Shown here in pieces: positions 16,129 to 21,454 of a DNA stretch of 21,454 nt. Position 1 is the stretch's first letter; the number at the start of each line of letters is the position of its first letter. Source of the stretch: Mariprofundaceae bacterium (GTDB taxonomy: Bacteria; Pseudomonadota; Zetaproteobacteria; Mariprofundales; Mariprofundaceae); NCBI GenBank assembly GCA_030950835.1, contig JAUZQU010000149.1, forward strand, positions 1-21,454, written 5' to 3'. Both the position numbers and the translations under genes were made by a program. The notes under the pieces are model-generated. The model made no database searches. It saw only the letters and a list, made by a program, of their open reading frames with translations, and was not told where the DNA came from.

Positions 16129-16776
16129 ATGACAAGTAAAACCACAGACCTACAACAGCCTACCATACTCTCTTATGTCAAAGACATTCCCAACCTTTGC
16201 TCTCTTGCAGGTTTGGCCTGCACCATGCTTGCCATTTATTTTTGTATCATAGGCGTTTATGCCGCTGCCATGATAGGCATGATTTGGGCGGTTGCGTTTG
16301 ATTGGGCAGATGGGTTGGTGGCACGGAGAATGAAGGGACGAACAGGCACGGACAGCAGCTTTGGTGGGCAACTTGATGTGTTGATCGACATTGTAAGTTA
16401 TGGCGTAACACCTGCCATTCTGCTTTTAAGCTATGGCGGATTTTCCCCTCTCTTTCTTATAGGCGCATTCCTGATGGTTGCGGCCAGTGCCATACGATTA
16501 AGTTATTTTAGTACGTTTGGTCTTGCTGGCGGCACGAAATACACAGGGTTAGCCCTTGATAACAACAGTATCTTAATCGTATTCATTGTGTTGTTTGCAG
16601 GATTTTTTGATAAGGATACGTTTGCCATCATTCTCTATGCTTGCTGCCTAATCATTACAGCCTTGAATGTATCCGAGATTAAAACACCCAAACTTTCGGG
16701 TAAACCCATGCATGTTGTAATTCTCGGCATCTATACACTTACCATCACTGCCCTGTATTCTTGGCAGCTTTTGTAG
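16129..16776 (+). CDS. CDP-alcohol phosphatidyltransferase (PssA-like)
   Basis: 215 aa; AAGGA sits 6 nt before the ATG. An integral inner-membrane enzyme with about six hydrophobic segments. The CDP-alcohol phosphotransferase signature is D58-x-x-D61-G62-x-x-A65-R66 ... G79-x3-D83-x3-D87, so all four metal/catalytic aspartates are present. Twelve residues (RMKGRTGTDSSF) separate AR from G, where the common form has eight. A longer charged spacer of this kind occurs in some PssA-like relatives. It transfers a phosphatidyl or phospho-alcohol group with release of CMP. Phosphatidylserine synthase is the most likely role. Its divergent neighbour is an alcohol-phosphate cytidylyltransferase, so a Kennedy-type or other polar-head-group reaction is also possible. 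General family certain, substrate not. Confidence 0.88.
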   Translation: MTSKTTDLQQPTILSYVKDIPNLCSLAGLACTMLAIYFCIIGVYAAAMIGMIWAVAFDWADGLVARRMKGRTGTDSSFGGQLDVLIDIVSYGVTPAILLLSYGGFSPLFLIGAFLMVAASAIRLSYFSTFGLAGGTKYTGLALDNNSILIVFIVLFAGFFDKDTFAIILYACCLIITALNVSEIKTPKLSGKPMHVVILGIYTLTITALYSWQLL

Positions 16777-16879
16777 GTTTGCACTCACTTTAGCACTCTG
16801 TTTAACGCTAGCTAGAAAAGATGAGAAGCCTCTGCTTTCGAGGTTTCGCTAGGCGCTATTTCAGGGCATCGTAAGCCAT

Positions 16880-16912
16880 AAAAAAAGGACCTACGATTTC
16901 TCGTAAGTCCTT
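16880..16912 (-). terminator. Intrinsic terminator after tRNA-Arg
   Basis: Read on the minus strand, AAGGACTTACGA and TCGTAGGTCCTT form a 12-bp stem with one G-U pair and a GAAA loop; the transcript then runs into a T-tract (16886-16880). It starts 7 nt after the tRNA CCA end and would end the lipoprotein-tRNA transcript. Confidence 0.95.
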
Positions 16913-16919
16913 AATTATA

Positions 16920-16996
16920 TGGTGCTCCCTGAGCGATTCGAACGCCCGGCCCTCTGATTCGTAGTCAGATACTCTATCCAGCTGAGCTAAGGGAGC
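16920..16996 (-). tRNA. tRNA-Arg (anticodon ACG)
   Basis: 77 nt with an encoded CCA. The acceptor stem GCTCCCT/AGGGAGC is perfect with discriminator A. The D-arm is GCTC...GAGT, and the anticodon stem TCTGA/TCAGA has loop CTACGAA, giving anticodon ACG (read as ICG after A34 deamination, for CGU/CGC/CGA codons). The T-arm is GGGCG-TTCGAAT-CGCTC with one G-U pair. Its first 10 nt overlap the end of the upstream lipoprotein coding sequence, and an intrinsic terminator follows. Confidence 0.97.
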
Positions 16997-17514
16997 ATAT
17001 TGTCATCTTCTAGTGAAGACGGCGGCACTGTAACCTCTTCTAACCAAACTTTCCAGTCCGAATTATCCATGCCAAATAATTCAGGAAAATCACGGTACAA
17101 CCAACCTTCATACATCAACGTTTCTTCTTGAAACAAACGTACAAAAGCTGCGGGATTGCTGATGTTAGTGTCATCGATAAAGGTACGACCCTTTAACCGC
17201 AGACCAAACGCAAGCCCTTGTAGTTCAACCCGCCAAATATCTTGATTGGTTTCACTACCATTATCTATCGCAACAGCGAACATTCTCGCCGTTGATTTTT
17301 TCAAAAACACCAGCTTGGCTGTGCCGACAGTGTTCACTGCCCAACCAGGAAGCTGATTACCCTTGCTAGAAGCATGGGGATCATCAGGGACACTCAAAGG
17401 CAGTTGCCATTCGATTTCCCGACTTTTCTCACGCTCACACGCGCTAAATAGCAGCAAGCTTGAAACCAAGGCTATGGGTATCAGTTTATAAGCAGATGTT
17501 TTTTTCTCAAACAT
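16987..17514 (-). CDS. Lipoprotein with DUF2155-like domain
   Basis: 175 aa. Signal peptide with a lysine-rich start, hydrophobic core (about 11-23) and lipobox F23-S24-A25-C26, then charged residues EREKSRE, so a lipid-anchored periplasmic protein is expected. The C-terminal half (about 75-165) resembles DUF2155: a strand-rich region, NPAAFVRLFQ, then EGWLYRDFPELFGMDNSDWKVWLEEV, parallel to the family's FxGWMFxxxPAL...YDVWV. DUF2155 has no assigned biochemical role. The start ATG has only a weak upstream AGGA. The last codons and stop (ATG-CTC-CCT-TAG) run 10 nt into the tRNA-Arg gene, so both must share a transcript and the tRNA's 5' processing site lies inside this reading frame. DUF2155 assignment is by eye and moderately sure. 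Confidence 0.8.
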   Translation of the reverse strand: MFEKKTSAYKLIPIALVSSLLLFSACEREKSREIEWQLPLSVPDDPHASSKGNQLPGWAVNTVGTAKLVFLKKSTARMFAVAIDNGSETNQDIWRVELQGLAFGLRLKGRTFIDDTNISNPAAFVRLFQEETLMYEGWLYRDFPELFGMDNSDWKVWLEEVTVPPSSLEDDNMLP

Positions 17515-17762
17515 CCAGCAAACATCCTAACTGCATATAATCATCCCATAAAACCAAGCATAACATGATGATACACCTTTTCACTGCTACAAATCCTTGC
17601 CAGCAGCACCCTTAGACAGGCGGAACAGTAAATATGTGTGCATGGTTGTCAATGCTAAAATAAGATGCCTGCAACTTCGGCTGCTTTTGCCTATGCTATT
17701 TAGTGCTTGTAATCTTGTTGATGCTGATTAAAGTGCGCCACGGTTTTAACTGGAGGTTTATC

Positions 17763-17954
17763 ATGGCAAAACGTTGTGAAGTTTGTGACAAAGGTCCAAT
17801 GAGTGGCAACAATGTGAGCCATGCTCACAATACAACCCGTCGTCGTTTTCTGCCGAACTTGCATAATGTTCGCGCACAATTGAACGGTCAGACAAAAAAG
17901 ATTCGTGTTTGTTCAGCTTGTTTACGTTCGGATAAAGTAATCAAAGCCGCATAA
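17763..17954 (+). CDS. rpmB: 50S ribosomal protein L28, zinc-ribbon form
   Basis: 63 aa; GGAGG lies 6 nt before ATG. The open frame extends upstream but L28 begins at MAKRCEVCDKGP. Conserved L28 segments are GNNVSHAHNTTRRRFLPNL and RVCSACLRSDKV. It binds 23S rRNA near the E site. Two CxxC pairs (C5/C8 and C50/C53) mark the zinc-binding C+ variant, whereas enterobacterial L28 lacks these cysteines. No rpmG (L33) follows, although it often does in proteobacteria. A strong intrinsic terminator follows, so the gene is transcribed alone. The upstream gap (17515-17762) shows no clear promoter. Confidence 0.96.
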   Translation: MAKRCEVCDKGPMSGNNVSHAHNTTRRRFLPNLHNVRAQLNGQTKKIRVCSACLRSDKVIKAA

Positions 17955-17976
17955 ATATCATGTTGGTATGATTGCC

Positions 17977-18010
17977 AAGGGTGTTGACCAACAGGTTAAC
18001 GCCCTTTTTT
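17977..18010 (+). terminator. Intrinsic terminator of rpmB
   Basis: AAGGGTGTTGACC (17977-17989) pairs with GGTTAACGCCCTT (17994-18006) as a 13-bp stem with two G-U pairs and an AACA loop, followed by T to 18010. It begins 23 nt after the rpmB stop. Confidence 0.9.
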
Positions 18011-18188
18011 CATGGCTTTTCAACCCTTGAAACAGGTTTAAGAGCAAAACCAGCTTTATAAGCACCTATCTACCAAATATGGGTAGGCATCATAGCGCAC
18101 AACAACCCTTTTTATCGTACCCTATTCATATTTGAAAGAGCCAAAAGAATCAGCCTTCACTGCATATTTGCCATGACGGGTGCATCAG

Positions 18189-18845
18189 TTAAAATGTAGC
18201 AATATTCATAAAAGCAGCACTTAAACCCATAATCATAGGCCCAAGAAAGCTTTGCAGCACCCCCAACATCAATAACGCAATGATGATAAAGAAGCCATAA
18301 GGCTCAAGTCGGGAAAGTTGATATGCAGCAGGCCTTGGCAACAGACCTACCGCCACACGTCCTCCATCTAAGGGTGGCAATGGAATCAGATTAAATATAA
18401 ACAGCACCACATTAATGATAATCGATGCCTGACACATCAAATTTAACGGCAATGCCAACCAAGCAGCAGATGCAGGAAGCAACATGGTCAACGCCAGCAA
18501 AATGGCTGAAAGCAATGCCAATACAAGGTTGGTTAAAGGCCCTGCAAGGGCGACCCACACCATATCTCGCTTGGGTTGGCGCAGCTTATTGAAATTGATA
18601 GGCACAGGTTTGGCATAACCAAAAAGGAAAGGGGCTTGCATGACTAATAAAGCAATAGGAATGAGAATTGTACCCACCATATCAATATGTTTGATTGGAT
18701 TGAGGGTTAACCTGCCCATCCAATAAGCGGTATCGTCACCCAAACGGTACGCCACCCAACCATGGGCAACCTCGTGTAATACTACTGCGAACAACACAGG
18801 CAACGCCCAGATAGTCACGTTGACTAAAATAGTTTGGAAATCCAT
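18189..18845 (-). CDS. M50-family site-2-protease-like membrane metalloprotease
   Basis: 218 aa; ATG with AAGGA 6 nt upstream. Polytopic inner-membrane protein with about five to six hydrophobic segments. The first helix carries the zinc motif H24-E25-V-A-H28, and a later helix carries the third ligand D160 in FNLIPLPPLDGGR, so it should be an active intramembrane zinc protease. There is no PDZ domain and it is much shorter than RseP. It fits the compact YwhC-like M50 group whose substrates are mostly unknown. Last gene of a leftward operon, 2 nt after the HIT gene, so translationally coupled. No terminator is evident downstream (18011-18188 holds only short weak hairpins). Confidence 0.92.
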   Translation of the reverse strand: MDFQTILVNVTIWALPVLFAVVLHEVAHGWVAYRLGDDTAYWMGRLTLNPIKHIDMVGTILIPIALLVMQAPFLFGYAKPVPINFNKLRQPKRDMVWVALAGPLTNLVLALLSAILLALTMLLPASAAWLALPLNLMCQASIIINVVLFIFNLIPLPPLDGGRVAVGLLPRPAAYQLSRLEPYGFFIIIALLMLGVLQSFLGPMIMGLSAAFMNIATF

Positions 18846-18847
18846 AT

Positions 18848-19267
18848 TTATCCTTGGTGTATGTGAAGTTGCGGTAAAGCAGCGTACATCTTTTGACGGA
18901 TATGTTCAATTTGCACTGTTGTGTATGTTTTGGCAGGCAACAAACCCCACACAGGCTTGGGCCATGCTGGATCAGTGGTGAAACGGGCAATATGATGGAT
19001 ATGCAATTGTGGAACCATATTACCCAAAGCGGCAATGTTCATTTTGTCCGCCTTGAAAATATTTTCTATGCTCTGGCTTAACATGGATGACTCTTGAATA
19101 AACTGCTGCTGCTGCTCTGCCGTCAACTCATGAATCTCTCGTATATTCTCGCGCTGAGGGACAAGGATAAACCAAGGGTAATGGGCATCATTGAGCAGCA
19201 GCAATACACAAAGCTCAAATCGACCCAATATGATGCAGTCTTGTTGGAGTTGGGCATGTAATATCAT
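18848..19267 (-). CDS. HIT-family nucleotide-binding hydrolase/transferase
   Basis: 139 aa from the ATG at 19267, two nt after the preceding stop; a TTG at 19273 overlapping that stop is the alternative. Histidine-triad fold: NDAHYPWFILVPQR near the N-terminus, a Gln/Glu-rich helix (about 47-70), NIAALGNMVPQLHIHHIAR with H89-x-H91, then DPAWPKPVWG, a C-terminal phrase typical of this proteobacterial HIT clade. The first triad position is Gln (Q87), as is usual for that clade. HIT proteins hydrolyse or transfer nucleoside phosphates; the substrate is unknown. It has no strong ribosome site, so coupling to the SEC-C gene is likely. Confidence 0.9.
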   Translation of the reverse strand: MILHAQLQQDCIILGRFELCVLLLLNDAHYPWFILVPQRENIREIHELTAEQQQQFIQESSMLSQSIENIFKADKMNIAALGNMVPQLHIHHIARFTTDPAWPKPVWGLLPAKTYTTVQIEHIRQKMYAALPQLHIHQG

Positions 19268-19269
19268 CT

Positions 19270-20727
19270 TCAATGCACTGTATGCGCTGGATTACCACAA
19301 CATTTCTTGAACTTTTTGCCCGAACCACAAGGGCAAGGCTCATTTCTGCCTACTTTTGGCTGACGTACCACCGTTTTCTTTTCTACTATCTCATTTTGGG
19401 CATGTTCCACCAGCGTAGCCACCGCAGAGTTAAACACACCCAAAAACATCGCCAGCGATTTCGCTCTTTCTTGTTCATTATCAGGCCTACCAGAGTTCTG
19501 AAACATTTCTTCAGCAACATCCTGGTCTGCCAACGCCATGATAATAACCCATGATCCTGCAATATCATTGACTGACTCACCATCATTGGGCGCTTTGCTA
19601 CCCCACAACTCAGATCTTAAACAGATTCCGCGCAAAAAACCTGCACTCCAGCTTTCCACGGTATCAAACCCCGAAACATCCACCAAGTCTTCTTGCTCAA
19701 TCGGGAAATCTAAGTCTCCTTCAAACCATTGTTCGTTCAAGCGGTTATAAACACCCATGATAGCAGACACCACTTCATTGCTTTCATCCATGTTTTCAAA
19801 CACCCGTAAATCCAACAAAGGCTCTAACCATTCGCTGGGCATGATAAGGTCAGGCGTGTGCACGATGGCAAAGAGATAAGCATGGAGAAATGCCTCAGGG
19901 TTTTCATGGGGTAGTTCCTTTAAATAGCGGAACAAAGCCCCATTTTCTTCTACAGTTAAAAACTCTGCACTGGATAAACCATGAAGCAATCTATGGAAAT
20001 CATACGATGTTTCCAAGAAAGCAACCGCATCATCTATACTATGATAATGCAGGTGGATGATACCGTGCTCAACCTTATCCCGTTCTATACTTGAAATATC
20101 CTGCTCACAGATACCCTCTTCTTGCTCTAACTTACCATCTTTCAACAGCCTCAAAGCCACATCTTTACATTCCACCAAACCAAAAGTTTTACAGGCAAAC
20201 AACACATCACTACGTTCCTCAGCCCCTCCCCACTTCTCGTCCAACAAAAGCTCAAGTAACCAAGCAACCAACTGCTCTCTATCCAACAATTCTTCGTACA
20301 TCAAGCTACATAAGGCATGTACGCAAGCACCTCGCGCCCATCGATCCATATGCGAATGTTGCGCTGCCTCAAACAATATTTGCGGTTGCTTATGCCCAAC
20401 GGATGCCAAAATTTTGGCGAGAACTTCTGTGACAAAGTCGCCCATTGCATCCGTTGCTTGTTCACCATATCTGTCAAAAAAGTTACATATAATGGGTAAA
20501 GCTTGCGTATCTCTTTTTTCAGCTGCCAAATAAAAGGCATAATATTGTAAATTATAACATACACCTTGCTGCTCAGTCTTCTCCTGAATTCTCTCTGGAC
20601 TGAGGGCAAGGGCAGTATGAAGCTCTGCTTTGACTTCATCGTAATGCTGTAATGCCCAAATCAAAGCATCTTTGGGTAGTTCATGCTCTGATTTGCTTAA
20701 TATGTCTAAACATTGTTGTTGATTCAT
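19270..20727 (-). CDS. DUF1186 / UPF0149-like / SEC-C multidomain protein
   Basis: 485 aa, cytoplasmic and acidic; AAGGA 8 nt before ATG. Residues about 1-250 look like DUF1186: helical, DALIWALQHYDEVKAEL, with HEAT-like character (HSHMDRWARGACVHALCSL). Residues about 255-425 resemble the UPF0149/YecA helical domain (HGLSSAEFL, PSEWLEPLL, FLRGICLRSELW). The C-terminus has a zinc-binding SEC-C motif, GRNEPCPCGSGKKFKKCCG, with C465, C467, C476 and C477. SEC-C tails bind zinc and often contact ribosomes or SecB, as in SecA and YecA. The function of this combination is not known. Its ribosome site overlaps the end of the MurU-like gene and its stop abuts the HIT start. Domain borders are by eye. 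Confidence 0.85.
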   Translation of the reverse strand: MNQQQCLDILSKSEHELPKDALIWALQHYDEVKAELHTALALSPERIQEKTEQQGVCYNLQYYAFYLAAEKRDTQALPIICNFFDRYGEQATDAMGDFVTEVLAKILASVGHKQPQILFEAAQHSHMDRWARGACVHALCSLMYEELLDREQLVAWLLELLLDEKWGGAEERSDVLFACKTFGLVECKDVALRLLKDGKLEQEEGICEQDISSIERDKVEHGIIHLHYHSIDDAVAFLETSYDFHRLLHGLSSAEFLTVEENGALFRYLKELPHENPEAFLHAYLFAIVHTPDLIMPSEWLEPLLDLRVFENMDESNEVVSAIMGVYNRLNEQWFEGDLDFPIEQEDLVDVSGFDTVESWSAGFLRGICLRSELWGSKAPNDGESVNDIAGSWVIIMALADQDVAEEMFQNSGRPDNEQERAKSLAMFLGVFNSAVATLVEHAQNEIVEKKTVVRQPKVGRNEPCPCGSGKKFKKCCGNPAHTVH

Positions 20728-20732
20728 GTTGA

Positions 20733-21440
20733 TTATCCTTGTGCAGTTCGCGAAGATAGAAGTCGGTTCACCTGCACCAAATCACGATGTCTACCGATGT
20801 CAAACCATGTGCCTTGGTGCCGCAAACCATGGCAATGCTGTTGTTGTATATTTTGATGTATAGGTTCAAGTAACGAAAAGCTTTGTTGGCTTGGGTAAGG
20901 CAACAAAGCTTCATCATGCCACAGCGAAACACCTGAAAAAGTCAGGTTTCCCTCTATATTCTGCTGCGTTTTCGCCTTTATTAGCTTACTTTCTAACGTA
21001 AAGTCACCTTCAGGGTGATGTTTAGGGTTTTCTACCAAAGCCAAGGCACAGCCGTAGTCAGGAATCAATGCAGCCAAGCTTTGTATATCTATATCACAGA
21101 TAATATCAGCGTTATGTACTGCCACCAGACCTGAATCAGGCAATAAATCAAGGGCAGTTCGCACCCCACCGCCAGAGTTGAGCAAAGTTGGTTCATGGCT
21201 ATAATAAAAGCGGGCATTCAAGCCTTGCCCATTGCCTAAATAGGTTTGTAATTGCGCGGCATGATGGTGTGCATTGATGGCAATATCATGTATACCTTGG
21301 GCTACAAGACGGCGAATCACATGCACAATCGCAGGCTCACCAGCAACCAACATCAACGCCTTGGGTTGGTTTTGAGTCAGCGACTTAAGACGTGTGCCTA
21401 AACCTGCTGCTAAAATAATCGCACGTGTAACTTTTGACAT
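20733..21440 (-). CDS. murU: MurU-like sugar-1-phosphate nucleotidyltransferase
   Basis: 235 aa. Nucleotidyltransferase fold with AAGLGTRLKSLTQNQPKAL at residues about 11-30 (GxGTR loop and PKxL lysine), SGGGVRTAL, and metal-site VHNADIICDID; the C-terminal GTWFDIGRHRDL is typical of MurU. MurU makes UDP-MurNAc from MurNAc-1-phosphate and UTP in the peptidoglycan-recycling shortcut that bypasses MurA-dependent synthesis (a fosfomycin-tolerance route). Its partner kinase AmgK is usually encoded just upstream, which would lie outside the window. The start ATG has no Shine-Dalgarno in the 14 nt visible, consistent with coupling to such a gene. Glucose- or mannose-1-phosphate transferases are alternatives. 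First visible gene of the leftward operon. Confidence 0.82.
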   Translation of the reverse strand: MSKVTRAIILAAGLGTRLKSLTQNQPKALMLVAGEPAIVHVIRRLVAQGIHDIAINAHHHAAQLQTYLGNGQGLNARFYYSHEPTLLNSGGGVRTALDLLPDSGLVAVHNADIICDIDIQSLAALIPDYGCALALVENPKHHPEGDFTLESKLIKAKTQQNIEGNLTFSGVSLWHDEALLPYPSQQSFSLLEPIHQNIQQQHCHGLRHQGTWFDIGRHRDLVQVNRLLSSRTAQG

Positions 21441-21454
21441 GGCGCTATATTGTC

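Noticed and set aside
16037..16135. Upstream extension of the cytidylyltransferase
   Set aside because: It would overlap the divergent gene's start; the ATG at 16036 has a ribosome site and gives the standard family N-terminus.
18018..18090. Short inverted repeats TTTCAA-CCC-TTGAAA and CTACC...GGTAG downstream of rpmB
   Set aside because: Short AT-rich or 5-bp stems without T-tracts; expected by chance, not a terminator for the M50 operon.

Overview
The window is one continuous chromosomal stretch from a Gram-negative, probably proteobacterial, genome of moderate GC. Outer-membrane lipoproteins, an outer-membrane beta-barrel, a GlnA/GlnE pair and a MurU-like enzyme all point that way. The class cannot be fixed from sequence alone. 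A DUF2155-like lipoprotein, a cysteine-containing ribosomal protein L28 and a two-subunit pyruvate carboxylase would fit a Zetaproteobacterium or a deep-branching alpha-like lineage, but this is a low-confidence inference. I see no mobile elements, CRISPR arrays or rRNA genes.

Layout. (1) Positions 1-6029, minus strand: a tight three-gene cell-surface operon, read right to left. It encodes a TPR protein with a C-terminal outer-membrane barrel, an exported FecR-domain protein, and a very large Ig-repeat lipoprotein that runs off the left edge. (2) Positions 6030-6458: a divergent regulatory region holding a perfect CRP-type palindrome. (3) Positions 6459-9750, plus strand: pycA-pycB, a two-subunit biotin-dependent pyruvate carboxylase. 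(4) Positions 9830-10918, minus: an AlkC-type DNA glycosylase with a C-terminal Ig-like domain. (5) Positions 11091-15495, plus: glnA (glutamine synthetase, strong terminator) and glnE, whose product adenylylates and deadenylylates GlnA. (6) Positions 15599-16776: a divergent pair, a TagD-like cytidylyltransferase and a CDP-alcohol phosphatidyltransferase. (7) Positions 16880-17514, minus: a DUF2155-like lipoprotein whose stop codon lies inside the following tRNA-Arg(ACG) gene. (8) Positions 17763-18010, plus: rpmB and its terminator. (9) Positions 18189-21440, minus: a four-gene operon of MurU-like nucleotidyltransferase, DUF1186/UPF0149/SEC-C protein, HIT protein and M50 metalloprotease.

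How the genes work together. PycAB replenishes oxaloacetate, which supplies 2-oxoglutarate and glutamate for nitrogen assimilation. GlnA and GlnE form an enzyme and modifier pair; the adenylylation tyrosine is visible in GlnA. The surface operon is the most interesting part. A TPR-plus-barrel outer-membrane protein next to a large lipoprotein resembles, by architecture only, Slam/type XI-like surface-display systems, with a FecR-domain protein as an unexplained third component. The window also has four convincing or plausible intrinsic terminators, a CRP-like operator and a set of overlapping inverted repeats before glnA.
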